The position numbers and the translations under genes are program-made. Below, in pieces: positions 13,384 to 26,700 of a stretch of DNA of 64,000 bases (the first letter of the stretch is position 1; each line of letters begins with the position of its first letter). Under the pieces are notes generated by a model. The model searched no databases and had not been told where the DNA came from. It was given only the letters and a program-made list of their open reading frames with translations. The DNA is from Pegea sp. RAD2-039 (Eukaryota > Chordata > Thaliacea > Salpida > Salpidae), in contig JAQGEQ010000016.1 in assembly GCA_034620365.1 (NCBI GenBank), positions 1 through 64,000 of the forward strand, read 5' to 3'.

Positions 13384-13778
13384 GGTTTTCTTCACTTTTT
13401 CTAAGATCAAATCATTCTCCAAAATTTGCATTTCTACAAAATTTTTCCATAAATTATCTTTTTAAATAATCAACTTTTTCATATAATCGTCAAATGTTGT
13501 CGCAAATTGTAAACTGTTTCTTGTTGCTAATATTATTATTTTTAAAAAAAATTGGCATTTTTAGGATATTATTTTAAGCGTATTTGATATGTTCTTATAA
13601 ATTAAATACTTTTTAATTAAATATTTTTCATAATTAGAAATTTATGAAAAATTCATGTTAAATACTAAAAAAAGATAGCCTATTTTGTGCTATTCGTCGT
13701 CACCTTAGTCTATTGTAAAACTATGTTTAATATAAACCTTTTTTGAACTTTAAATATTTAGGCTTTCGATAAATTTAC
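13384..13778. other. AT-rich spacer up to the start of block A
   Basis: Nothing is recognised. This is the 3' flank of the 300-residue gene; no clear AATAAA signal close to the stop is seen. The sequence becomes shared with block B exactly at 13,779. Confidence 0.6.
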
Positions 13779-16700
13779 TAAATTCTTACTTCTATTACAC
13801 ATACGTCTTACATTCTCCATTCGTTGCAGCTAAGTAAAAATTTGAAAATAGATAAAAACAAGACAAAAAGAAACCAGAACTGATTTATAGTGGATGGAGT
13901 TGGTGATGAAATAAATCTTTCTATCAAACTTCTGAAACAATAATTTTAATGGATACTCTAACATCAATAACTTTATATAATCTCTGATGTCTTTTCACTA
14001 ATATTTGTCGACTTATATTTTCTGTTTAGATTTAGTTTAAAATTTGTTTTATCGTTCACAATATTTGCTCGTATTCTCTTTTAGTGTTCGATTTTCTCAA
14101 TGCATTTTCTGCAATTAAAGTTGATTATTAAATACTTCATCTAAATAAAGGTGAAATTTTTTTATGCAATTTTATTGTTAGTAATTGTTACAGATAAAAG
14201 CATGTGACTGGTTTTTATTCAATTTAAAAATAAACTTTAAATTGAAGAAGTAAAAGCAGTATTTCAGCAATTTCTTTTTATTTATTTGTTATTTATGTTA
14301 GCTTACATATACAATGACAAAATATTTTTAAACTATGTACAAAAGTATACAGTTTTACCAGCAAATAATAAATTGTCTAACTTATATAGTTAGGTAGAGA
14401 AATTAATTAAATTAATTGTTTCATGGAACAAAAACTACAACAGTAAAATGCCAGGCTCCAAAGGTACAAGTGTTATTATTTTAACGCAATAGTAAGAATT
14501 AAAAAGTAGATCCAACACTAATTATCAAAAATACATTTTCAAGTCTTAAGACCTCCTTTTAAACAAGAGATAAATAAACGTTGTTAGGAATCTACCTCAC
14601 TTACATCAGTCTAAGTTAGATTTTAAAGTAAAGTCTTCTGGACTTATGAAAGATGTAGAAACTTGAATCAATTCCAAAGCCACTTATTAAAAAGCCTTTT
14701 CTCGGATAATATCTCTGTTTATACGTTTCTATATAATATAATTTTTTGTAAATTATTCAAATCTTTTCACAGCATTAACTTCAATGAATTTGTAAGGATC
14801 GCAATCTTTCGTATCTCCTCTGAGGTTTATCGATTAAACATAACGAGTAAAGCTGATAGCTTTCTCAATAGGATAAAGATGTTTTGAAATTTTATTCCCG
14901 ACTTCATCACTACTGAAATGTTAATTTAATTACAGTTAACTTAATTCGAGATTATATTGAAGAAGTCTGAATTGAGTAGTTTATTGACAACAATATTTTA
15001 CAATTTCCAAATTTATTTTATTATTCTTTTATTTTTGATACTATTTATAAACTAATATCATTAATTTATAAGAACTGTATAAATTAATATCTGCAGTCAA
15101 GCTCAAGTCAACGCTATAATTGCCTTTTCTATATAGACATTTACAAGGACAGTTTAAGAAGTTTCACCTTCTACATCATAAATGTCGATTCTAATGTTAC
15201 GATTTGTTTACAAGATAAAGCTGAAAAAAAGCGTTTTTATTTTAGCGCTATTAAAGAAGAATTTCGTTTTTTATTTGAGCCACTCAAAGTTCATTCTTTA
15301 ATTCTCAAAACTCTTGGAAATTTAAAAATTTAGACTCGTAACTTAACACATTGTTACAAATAATTGTCATTTCGGAAGTATGATCAAACAATAATAAAAA
15401 CGTTTTGCAAATTTGTATAGAAATTTTTCAGTTTTAAAACGTAAATTAACTATATAATTGTAAAAATTTTCCGAAGTCAAGTTATTAAAAACCACGGAAT
15501 CTCTCAAGACCTAAAATGGACCCACCACAAATCATTAGTAATTGTAGATCAAATCTTTGCAATATCCAACCAAAGTAGCAATGATTTCTGTAATCCTAAC
15601 TTTAGAGAAATGTATTTTATAGAAAATTAAATTTATTGTACATCTTTCAGTAAAAGACAGTACATCTTTTTGCAATTCTTATAGAAAAAATAATCAAATT
15701 ATTTTGTTAGAATTTAATTAATAATAATTAATGTAACCAAAGAAACTCGCTAACAATATCGGACAGTAAATATTTTAGACTTTTGCTGATATGAGCAAAG
15801 TCATCTAATTTATAAAAAAATACTTTTATAGAAATTAACATTTAAAATCTATTTAGATTTATTAGGATATATGTAGAAGTTAAAACTCAAGTCATCACTA
15901 TAATCGCCTTTTTGTAAGATAGTTGCCTTTATCACCATTATAATATTATATATATAAAAAAGTGAATTTGACTTTATTGAAGAAAACTTAAATATGTAAA
16001 AAATAAAGATTTAGATAAAATTAAAAAACTTTTTTCTTGTTTCTAGTTGTTTAAGTTACGTAAAGTTTAAAATCATAAAAATGAAAGAAATTTTTACTCG
16101 AGTCTCTAATTAATAAGAAATAATTTATTAATTAAAAAAGAGAAAAGAGCTAAATATTTAAAAAGTTTTAAATACAAAAGATGCTACGTTTCTTCTACTT
16201 ACTAAGTAGTAACTACCTTTACAGAAAATTATTATTAAAAATAAAACAAAAAAGTTTATCTTTATTGTCATTGTTAATAATTGTTGTGAATTTCTAACCA
16301 CAGGTTGGAGGATAACTTCTTAATGATCACTTCATCAATTTAATCAATTCTAAATCATTCTTGACATTTTTTTGGTTATAGAACTTCATACTGATTATAA
16401 TCATACATTCGTTCATTGTTTAACTATTTGTAATATTTAAGCTTACGTTTTATACTTTAAAAATTAAATTGATATCTAAAGAGAAAGATTTAATGAGTTT
16501 ATATTTGTTTAATTCAATCGCAACTTTCATCTATTATTCAGCTTTCATGATAATAATAAAAATTAAACAGATAACAGTAATTAAAATGATATAAAAGAAA
16601 TTTTCAAAATTCTAGAAAATGAAAACTTTTATTCACCTTAAAACAACAAGTTTAACTTTTTACATTTTATTCTAATATCTTTGAAATCAGTTTTTCTAAA

Positions 16701-19700
16701 ATCAGACATTATTAATTCCTGATTAAAATTAAAACCTCAAATTATTGTATTATTTATTTCTATTCATTTTCTATAAAACGCCAAATTAAGATAAGTTTTC
16801 AAGAAATTGGATTGCAGTTTTGTTTTTGATTGGGTTAGTTTTGTATAGTGAACTTGAGTTTTATATATTATATTTTATTGTTGTTTTTAATAAACAAAAT
16901 ATTTTTAAGAGTTTATCCTTGCTTTTTAATTTGATCTAATATGTATTCAACTCTTTTGAATAAATTTTATTTCCCAAATACTAACATTAAACAAAACTAC
17001 TTACTTCTTAATAGTATGTTTTATTTTTTGAACTTGAATTCACATCAAGGCAAACCAAGCAGTTTTTTTTTTGTATTTATTTAATTATAAATAATTATTT
17101 ATGTTTTGATAAGACATATTTTAATAAACTAATGAATATAAATTTGACAAATTTTTGTAATTGTTAAAACTAACAAACAGAATTAAATGAAATTAAGAAA
17201 AATTTTAGTTTTAACTTCTTTTGATTGTTATAGTTATATAGAAAAGTTTTAACTGTAATAGTGAAACAATTTAAGAAATGTTTTAGTTTTAACCCTGTGT
17301 GACTTTAAGAATTAATTCAATTTAATTTATTTAGTTATAAATAAATAATTAAAAAATAAATATATAATTTTTCATTTTGAAAAATCAGTTTCAAACATTT
17401 TTTTATAAAATTGAAAATTAGTAAATTCTCATCTTGAATTTTATAATTCAAGGAAAAGATTGAACAAAAATCAGGTAAAAATTTTCTTTATCATTTAATA
17501 TTGAACCTCCTAATAAACCTTTGCATTTATTTAAAGTGGTTTAAACTAAAACTTATGTTTTTCTTTTAAATAATTTATTTTAAAACCATTTATCTATTTG
17601 CCATTATTTACTTTTTTTAATAAATCACTGAATTTATTGCTACAAAGAACAGAAATTTTAGCTTTTAACCATAAATAGGAGATCAAATGATTAAATGATA
17701 AAATTTGGATTCTATTGATATATGTAGCGCTAAACCAAATTGTTTTTTATTTTCTATTCTTTGAAATGAAACCTTTTTTAATTTTCAAATTTCAGAAATC
17801 AGTTTCAAATTAAAAACTTTTTAATTGAATCATTTTATAAATTTATAATTTATTGGTTTCACATTGTAAAACTTATTTAATTATTTATCGTTTTTCTTAG
17901 TTCATTTTTTCTTTTCCTATAAAAATCTGTGAAACCAATAATTAAATGATCAATTTATCAATTTTCTTTAAATCTTTTTATACTTTAATTATATCATCAT
18001 TATAACTAATATTTTTTTCTAATCATACTTTTAGGAATTCCTCCAAGACTCTTTATAAAACTGATCAATTTTTAAATAAACATTAAAGATTAAATATTGA
18101 TTTGAAGCTTCTCATAAGAATTTTCTGTATGATGGATATACAACTACTGTAACAGCAAGAAAAGAAATAATTTCATTAATTGGAAGCAATTAATTGGTTA
18201 GTCAAATTCATTTTTAATTATTTAAATTAAGCTTTGCTGATAAACTTATCATAATTAGAAATAAATTTCATCTTTACCTGGTTAATAATTTGGATTAGTT
18301 TTATTTTTTTTTTTAAATTTATTGTAAACTTCTTTTAAACTTCTTTCAATTAGCGTTTTTGTGAATTTTATATATGATTTACTTCAAATTTAAAATTGAG
18401 TTGTTGTAATTTTTGCTTCATACATTAAGTAGCTCAGAATAATGTATCTTCAACCAAAGCAATTATGATTTTATGTTCTAAGCTTTGTCAGTTAAAGAAA
18501 CTTTATTGATCCTTATTTTCGTTTAATTTGAACCACGCTCTATCTATAACCATTATAGTTTTCTAATTTTGTTTTAAAGATATTAAATAGAATTAATATC
18601 TAATGAATAGTTGCTATATCTTTCTGCAAATATAAATCTTTACAAAGCTTGATTTCTTTTCTAATTTTTCGATTAATTTAATGCAAAGATTTTAAACAAT
18701 AATTGTTTAAAATAACCGGTTTTTAATTTAAGGTTTTCAGCTTTAAAAAAATGATTTTTGAATTTAAATTTAATGATAAACTAGAATTGGGTTCTTATTT
18801 AATTTTGCAATTAAGTGATTCCATTTACCGACAAACAATCTGATATGAAATGAGGCGATTAATTTCTCTTGATAAATTAACTCAGGCCTGCGATTGGTTC
18901 CTTAAAGTTATCAAAATCCTTTAAAATATAGAATAATTTGGTTAAATTGTTTGTGGTTTCCGAATATTAGATTAAAATTAGAAATGTAATTGAATTGCTT
19001 TGTTGCGTAAACATCAGTTAGTTTATTTCTATTTGTAGTCTTGTTTAACGGTTTTTTGTAAACTATTTTATTTATAAAAGGATTTATATGATTATTATCT
19101 AGCACTTTATCACTAAATAAGTCACTTTTCTTTGGTCAAACTGTTTGTAGCTTCATTAAATTGTTAGAAGCTTCCATTTGATTAAATTAAAATATAATAA
19201 TTTTTTTTAATATTTTTTTGTTCAATAACATTAATTAAATTTAAATTTATCAAAACAGGAAACATTAAAATTAAATAAAAATAAGCATATTTCATTTATC
19301 ACCTGGCGGCTTTTATTTGATCTAAACTGTCAAGAAAAATTTATATTTTAAATCAACATAATTACTTATTTCCAATTTAAGTCAATAGAAAGTGAAAATC
19401 TTTTAAAATTCTTGACAGTTTTACAATTATCTAATAAATTTGTATTATTTCTTAAAAGCAAATTACATTTTATTTAAATAATGATGTACAAGAAATAATA
19501 GTTTTAAAATGTATTGTTTTTTAATTGGATAATTCTTATTTTAAACTAATTAATCATTATTAAAATTTAACAATCTTTTTATTTCTAACTTTTGTTGTTA
19601 AACTATTTTTTTGACAAATTCAATCTTACTGTTTTGTTTATCTGTTATCAAATCATAATGAATCAATTTATTAGTTTAAATTACTTATTTATAAAATAAC

Positions 19701-20828
19701 ACTTACCACATAAACTATAAAAAACTTCTAAAAAATTTATAAAACATTTTCATTTAAAAGTTATGAATCAGGACACTTGTGTTTAGAAAGGGTAGATAAA
19801 TCTTATAAGTGAGTTATACATATTCTAATTTTTATCAAATACTTTTCATAAAATTTTATTAGATGCCCTCTATTATATGACATATAAAAATATTATTTAT
19901 TGAAATAATCCCACCATACATATAAGTCCTTTAAATATCTTATTTAAATCAAATTATTGTTTTTTTGTAATTTTTTTTTCATATAATAAAAGCTTTTAAT
20001 AAATTTAATAGAATAATTATATCCTGTTTTAAAAATTATATATATAAAAAATATATTTATATACATTTTTATATATAAAATTAAATATAATTATGATAAA
20101 ATTAGGTTGAAACTTATTCCATAAAATAATTAATTTTTTTCTTATAATTCTGTTTGTCATCAAATTTAGTAAAATTTAAGTTTTTTTGTATTTATAATAA
20201 AAGTTGATTTTCACAATAATTTCAAATTAATCTTATTGGTATTTAAAAAAAATATATTTATAAAATGAAAATTTAATTAACAAATTTAAAAAATTTAATA
20301 TTTTAAAATGTTAAAGGTTTATTTTTGTTAATGGTAAAACCATTTAATATTGTTTATTTACAAACAATTTTTTTGTAAAAATATTTAATAAATTAAAAAT
20401 TTATATATTTAATTTATTGATGTTCATTTATATTGATTATTTTGTGAAATAACTTTTGGTTTTTATTTTTATTGGGTAATTTTTGGGGTTTAACTTTTTA
20501 GAGAGTTGTTTTGGTTGGAAAATAATTCCAAATAAGGTCATAATACAAAATCAAATTAAAAATTTGAAAATTATTTTATTTACATTTATCTGGGAGTATT
20601 TTAATCATGAAGTTCAACATAAGTCTTATATTTTACTATTTCTCTTCTGTTGATGAAACATTTAGTTTTAAGCCAACTACCGGCTTGAAATCAATTAACA
20701 ACTAATTTAGGATTTTCAATGAAATACTATTTTTTTTAACAATTAAAATATTTTGAAACTTATCTATTTGGTTGTTTTAATTCATTTATCATTTTATTTC
20801 TTTTTAAATATTTTACATATAAACTTAC
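13779..20828. other. Gene-poor AT-rich stretch of block A
   Basis: Seven kilobases without a confident gene. Small open stretches (such as 14,663-14,887 and 18,911-19,105) are interrupted or changed in length in block B and have low complexity, so I do not call them. A TATA-rich tract lies at 20,030-20,090. A short coding-like stretch, read on the minus strand at about 20,610-20,695, stays open in both blocks and might be a later exon of the minus-strand gene starting at 21,031, but no phase-compatible acceptor was found for it. Confidence 0.55.
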
Positions 20829-21031
20829 GAAAATATTTTTAATATTTTTTTAGTTATGTGGAGATCAGACAAAGATGAACGCATGGATAGTTTGCTGGCA
20901 AGAGATTTGATACTAGATATAAGCAATGAGGAGTCTTTTTTAGTATCGACATCTACTTCGTAATCTTTAAACTCCAACTTCTTCATATCTTTCTCAAGAA
21001 TGTCTTCACGTGTTCGAGATCTCTGCATCAT
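20829..21031 (-). CDS. Candidate first coding exon of an unrecognised minus-strand gene (block A)
   Basis: From ATG at 21,031 (or the second ATG at 21,028) the frame reads 67 codons beginning MMQRSRTREDILEKD. It is charged with no hydrophobic segment, then becomes Ser/Leu-rich (SSIKSLASKLSMRSSLSDLH). The open frame runs into a perfect donor GTAAGT (plus-strand 20,823-20,828), giving an exon ending in phase 2. The block B copy keeps the frame, the donor (GTAAGG) and a 200-bp length from the shared ATG, with four residue changes. The exon lies 145 bp from the tRNA-Glu gene on the opposite strand. Following exons were not located and the family is unknown. It may equally be a decaying fragment, since most differences between copies change residues. 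Confidence 0.4.
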
Positions 21032-21176
21032 CTATTCCCTTTCCTACAAACTTTCAAAATAAGTTGAGAAGATATTAACTTGTAAAACAGCAATAGCTGA
21101 ATTAGTATTACTTAACAAACATACATACTTTAATTAATATTCATACACTAATATTTACTAGAAATCAATATCGTTG

Positions 21177-21248
21177 TCCTATATGGTCTAGTGGTTAGGA
21201 TTCCTGGCTTTCACCCAGGCGGTCCGGGTTCGATTCCCGGTGTAGGAA
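21177..21248 (+). tRNA. tRNA-Glu (anticodon UUC), copy A
   Basis: A 72-nt cloverleaf. The acceptor stem TCCTATA pairs with TGTAGGA (one T-G pair), followed by discriminator A. The anticodon stem-loop CCTGGCTTTCACCCAGG presents TTC. The T arm CCGGG-TTCGATT-CCCGG is perfect. Internal A box (TGGTCTAGTGG) and B box (GGTTCGATTCC) match the RNA polymerase III consensus, and a T-run (TTTTTT) just downstream serves as terminator. CCA is not encoded, as usual in eukaryotes. The block B copy differs by one base in the variable region (T here, C there). Confidence 0.97.
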
Positions 21249-21465
21249 CATTTTTTCTTTTTATCATAAAACTTTTTTCGTTGTTGTTTTTCATTATAAA
21301 TTTACCTAAAACGACTAAAATTTATTTTTCTTAAAAATTGCTGCAAATAATCCATTCACTTCTCGTCCACCTTAAAGTTCAGTTCATCTGCTGATTGATT
21401 ATCAGAACACGAGAGTTCTACACTCATAGTCATAACCCGGGCTCGATTATAGGCGGCCCAATTCC
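21249..21465. other. tRNA 3' flank leading into the CRE satellite
   Basis: Contains the Pol III terminator T-run and an AT-rich segment. At 21,434-21,450 it has ACCCGGGCTCGATTA, which resembles the T arm of a tRNA and ends 16 bp before the satellite starts. No gene is seen. Confidence 0.5.
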
Positions 21466-24400
21466 CGATGATGATGACATCACAACATAGGGATGATTTT
21501 GATGACGTCACAACATGGCGATAATGATGACGTCACAACATGGCGATGAAGATGACGTCACAACACGGCGGTGATGATGATGGCGTCACAAAACGGCGGT
21601 GATGATGACCACACAACTCGGTAATGATGATGATGTCACAACATTTTTTTTTAAGTTCTTGAAAATCTTATTACAAAGTTTTTAATAAAGTTTAATATTA
21701 ATTCATTACACATCGATGATGATGACGTCACAACACGGTAATGATGATGACGTCACAACATGGCAATGATGCTGACGACACAACACAGCGATGATGATGA
21801 TGTCACAAAATTTTTTTTTAAGTTCTTGAAAATCTTATTACAAAGTTTTTAATAAACTTTAATATTAATTCATTACACATCGATGATGATGACGTCACAA
21901 CACGGCGATGAAGATGACGTCACAACACGGTAATGATGATGACGCCACAACACGGCGATGAAGATGACGTCACAACACGGTAATGATGATGACGTCACAA
22001 CATGGCAATGATGCTGACGACACAACACAGCGATGATGATGATGTCACAAAATTTTTTTTTAAGTTCTTGAAAATCTTATTACAAAGTTTTTAATAAAGT
22101 TTAATATTAATTCATTACACATCGATGATGATGACGTCACAACACGGTAATGATGATGACGTCACAACATGGCAATGATGCTGACGACACAACACAGCGA
22201 TGATGATGATGTCACAAAATTTTTTTTTAAGTTCTTGAAAATCTTATTACAAAGTTTTTAATAAAGTTTAATATTAATTCATTACACATCGATGATGATG
22301 ACGACACAATACGGCGATGAAGATGACGTCACAACACGGCGGTGATGATGATGGCGTCACAACATGGCGATAATGATGATGTCACAACACGGCGATAAAG
22401 ATGACAACACAACACGGCGGTGATGTTGATGGCGTCACAAAACGGCGATGATAATGACGTCACAACACGGTAATGATGATGACGTCACAACACGGCGGTA
22501 ATGATGACGACACAACACGGCGGTGATGATGATGTCACAACATTTTTTTTTAAGTTCTTGAAAATCTTATTACAAAGTTTTTAATAAAGTTTAATTTTAA
22601 TTCATTACACAGCGATGATGATGACGTCACAACACGGCGATGATGATGACGTCACAATCTGGCAATGATGATGACGACACAACACGGCAATGATGATGAC
22701 GTCACAACATTTTTTTAAGTTCCTGAAAATTTTATTACAAAGTTGTTAAAAAACTTTAATTTTATTTTATTACACAGTGATGATGACGTCACAACACGGC
22801 GATGGTGGAGACGACAAAACACAGTGATGATGATGATGACGTCACAACACAGTGATGATGATGACGTCACAACACGGCGATGATGATGATGTCACAACAC
22901 GGCGATGATGATGGCGTCACAACACGGCGATGATGATGACGTCACAACACGGCGATGATGATGGCGTCAAAACATGGCGCTGATGATTACTTAACAGCAC
23001 AGCGATGATGATGACGTTATAATACGGCGATGATGATGAAGTCACAACACAGCGATGTTGATGATGTCATAACATGGCGATGTTGATGATGTCACAACAC
23101 GGCGATGATGGCTTAACAACATGGCGATGATGATGACGTCACAACACGGCGATGTTGATGATGTCACAACACAGCGATGATGATGGCGTCACAACACGGC
23201 GATGTTGATGATGTCACAACACAGCGATGATGACTTAACAACATGGCGATGATGATGACGTCACAACACGGCGATGTTGATGATGTCACAACACAGCGAT
23301 GATGATGGCGTCACAACACGGCGATGATGATGGCGTCAAAACATGGCGCTGATGATTACTTAACAGCACAGCGATGATGATGACATTATAGTACGGCGAT
23401 GATAATGACGTCACAACATTTTTTTTAAGTTCATGAAAATTTTATTACAAAGTTATTAAAAAGTTTAATTTTAATTTATTACACAGCGATGATGACGTCA
23501 CAACACCGAGATGATGATGAAGTCACAACACGGCGATGATGCTGACGACACAACACGGCGATGTTGACGTCACAACCTGGCAATGATGATGACGACACAA
23601 CACGGCAATGATGATGACGTCACAACATTTTTTTAAGTTCCTGAAAATTTTATTACAAAGTTTTTAAAAAACTTTAATTTTATTTTATTACACAGCGATG
23701 TTGACGTCACAACACGGCAATGGTGGAGACGACAAAACACAGCGATGATGATGACGTCACAACACAGCGATGATGATGACGTCACAACACGGCGATGATG
23801 ATGATGTCACAACACGGCGATGATGATGACGTCACAACACGGCGATGATGATGACGTCACAACACGGCGATGATGATGGCGTCAAAACATGGCGCTGATG
23901 ATTACTTAACAGCACAGCGATGATGATGACGTTATAATACGGCGATGATGATGAAGTCACAACACAGCGATGTTGATGATGTCATAACATGGCGATGTTG
24001 ATGATGTCACAACACGGCGATGATGGCTTAACAACATGGCGATGATGATGACGTCACAACACGGCGATGTTGATGATGTCACAACACAGCGATGATGATG
24101 GCGTCACAACACGGCGATGTTGATGATGTCATAACATGGCGATATTGATGATGTCACAACACAGCGATGATGATGATGTCACAACACGGCGATGATGATG
24201 GCGTCAAAACATGGCGCTGATGATTACTTAACAGCACAGCGATGATGATGACGTTATAATACGGCGATGATGATGAAGTCACAACACAGCGATGTTGATG
24301 ATGTCATAACATGGCGATGTTGATGTCACAACACGGCGATGATGGCTTAACAACATGGCGATGATGATGACGTCACAACACGGCGATGTTGATGACGTCA

Positions 24401-25344
24401 CAACACGCGATGATGATGGCGTCACAACACGGCGATGTTGATGACGTCATAACATGGCGATGTTGATGATGTCACAACACGGCGATGATGACTTAACAAC
24501 ATGGCGATGATGATGACGTCACAACACGGCGATGTTGATGATGTCACAACACAGCGATGATGATGGCGTCACAACACGGCGATGATGATGGCGTCAAAAC
24601 ATGGCGATGGTGATTACTTAACAGCACAGCGATGGTGATGACGTTATAACACGGCGATGATGATGACGTCACAACACGGCGATGTTGATGATGTCACAAC
24701 ACAGCGATGATGATGACGTCACAACACGGCGATGATGATGGCGTCACAACACGGCGATGATGATGGCGTCAAAACATGGCGCTGATGATTACTTAACAAC
24801 ATGGCGATGATGATGACGTTATAATACGGCTATGATGATGACGTCACAACACAGGGATGTTGATGATGTCATAACCCTGCGATGATGATAGCGTCACAAC
24901 ATGGCGCTGATGATGACTTAACAACATGGCGTTGATGATGACGTCACAACACGGCGATGTTGATGATGTCACAACACAGCGATGATGATGGCGTCACAAT
25001 ACGGCGATGATGATGGCGTCAAAACATGGCGCTGATGATTACTTAACAGCACAGCGATGGTGATGACGTTATAATACGGCGATGATGAGGACGTCACAAC
25101 ACGGCGATGTTGATGATGTCACAACACAGCGATGATGATGACGTCACAACACAGTGATGATGATGGCGTCAAAACATGGCGCTGATGATTACTTAACAAC
25201 ATGGCGTTGATGATGACGTTATAATACGGCTATGATGATGACGTCACAACACAGCGATGTTGATGATGACACAAAAAGGTGATGATGATGACGTAACAGC
25301 ACGGCGATGATTATGACGTCACAAAGTGATGATGATGACGTCAT
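21466..25344. repeat. 25-bp CRE-palindrome minisatellite (block A)
   Basis: An array of about 3.9 kb made of a 25-bp unit with the core GATGATGATGACGTCAC, followed by a short AACACGG-type tail. Well over 100 units are present. Variants replace GACGTCAC with GGCGTCAC, GATGTCAC or GTTATAAT, but a large fraction keep the perfect TGACGTCA palindrome. The left half is interrupted by eight near-identical ~75-bp AT-rich spacers (for example 21,640-21,715, 21,808-21,885, 22,048-22,125, 22,216-22,293). The right half has a longer higher-order pattern marked by a GCGCTGATGATTACTTAAC unit recurring at roughly 150-550 bp. The array is a GC- and CpG-rich island in AT-rich DNA. Reading frames inside it are by-products. 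Confidence 0.95.
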
Positions 25345-25700
25345 TTACCTTGAACGGTTGTTTCTAGTAGTAAATCTATTTCAAATCGAAGCAATTTGCG
25401 CTGCATTGCTAATTTTTTTGCGCAAATTTGCTGATATGTCTTCATTGTCAAATCTTCGGGGTTTCCTGTAATGCGATGACGTCATCAACTAACGGTTTTG
25501 CTCGCGACTTTTATCAAAATCGGAAGTGATGCGTTCAAGTTGAATCCTGAGGTTAAAGACATCTTCCTGAAGATGATTTCGATGTTTCGACTTCCATCGC
25601 GTTGATGGCGATGATGACATAGGTGATGACTAATCTAAATTCCTAAATTTACCTAGGAAACCTTTTTCTGAGGAGTTTTGAAAATACTTTTGGACGATAT
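25345..25700. repeat. Conserved flank of the CRE satellite (block A)
   Basis: A unique-looking segment that begins with ACCTTGAACGG and includes GCGATGACGTCATC (a further CRE near 25,476). It occurs three times in the window: here, at 53,249-53,600 (near identical) and at 39,064-39,410 (about 85% by eye). It marks the right edge of a satellite array in all three places. No coding frame is convincing. Confidence 0.8.
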
Positions 25701-26389
25701 TTTGAGGAGCTGAACACTTAACACTTAATACTTTGGTGGTTTATTTCAAAAGTTCATGTTCATTATCAACTCAATATTTAGTCTTCTTTTATTCTCCTTT
25801 TTAATTTGGTGTAAATGTAATTGTTCTGAAACTGATATGCTTCAAATTACTTCATCTTTTAGATGTATCTATATACTTACATTTAAATACATCAATTTTC
25901 ATTCGAATTTTTTCTTATTCTGATAATTAAACATAAAATAACAATTCTATAAATTCAACGACCATTCAGTTGTTCTTATCTTCTCTACATCACCAAAAAT
26001 GTTACTTTTTACCACTTTAATATCTTCGCGAAGTCATGTTACTATCTAATTCATACTATTTTATTTGTTCGCTGTAAGAGCTGTCATCTGTAACGAAGCG
26101 CTGAATAAAATGAATAAATATTGAGACATGAATACAATTTTTTGACAAACAGTTTTCATAAAAATATATTTGTTTAATCAGAAAGGACTTGACGACTTTA
26201 AAACAAAAATTTTCACTCGTTACATAAGTGTTTAGTCGATGATTTATGCAAATTAAATCTGTTAAATTAAAACATTTTTCAAATAAATGTCTAATATTTG
26301 AAGTTTTTATTTCTTTTCTTAATTTCTATTAGGATAAAAAAGAAGAGTTTTGCTTTGAGGAAACATACATATATGACTTAAAATGGCTT
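25701..26389. other. AT-rich intergenic DNA between satellite flank and LINE fragment (block A)
   Basis: No gene is seen. The sequence is shared with block B (53,600-54,345) and, up to about 26,180, with the older third copy at 39,410-39,890. Confidence 0.6.
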
Positions 26390-26700
26390 AATTAGTATTG
26401 TTGCTGTCCAAGTTAAACGATTTTCCCATAAATTCTGAATTTGGTTTATTCCAATCAATTTTACTAAAATTAAAATCCCCCAAACTATAAAACTCAGGAC
26501 ACATAACACTCTTCAGAACCTTCAATAAGGCCTTAACAGTGGTTTTAGTTATCAATAGGCCATAACAGTAACCTCATGATTAGTTTTTTAGTGGTAGATA
26601 GGTACATATAAAACGATAAAATTTGGAATTTAAGTAATGAAAATCAAAAGCAATAATCTCAAATCCTGGACAATTAATGGCATCCATCATAAATCTGGAG
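26390..26700 (-). mobile_element. LINE fragment, apurinic endonuclease domain, CR1-like (block A)
   Basis: On the minus strand this reads GFEIIAFDFHYLNSKFYRFI, then a CTYLPLKN-like step and ILGDFNFSKIDW-type residues (here SLGDFNFSKIDWNKP). This is the order of motifs in the AP-endonuclease domain of CR1/Jockey-type non-LTR retrotransposons, where the Asn in GDFN is catalytic. The frame is broken by stops between the YLP and GDFN motifs, and no reverse transcriptase follows at lower coordinates. It is an old 5'-part relic. The block B copy lies at 54,350-54,660 and a short scrap at 42,598-42,741. Confidence 0.65.

Noticed and set aside
14663-14887. 74-codon plus-strand frame in the gene-poor stretch
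   Set aside because: Truncated by a frame change in block B (43,807-44,001) and low in complexity.
15195-15332. 44-codon coding-like stretch (QDKAEKKRFYFSAIKEEF...)
   Set aside because: Block B has a two-base length change in the A-run that breaks the frame.
21466-25344. CRISPR-like array of direct repeats
   Set aside because: Repeats are contiguous 25-bp monomers without unique spacers, in a eukaryotic genome; a minisatellite.
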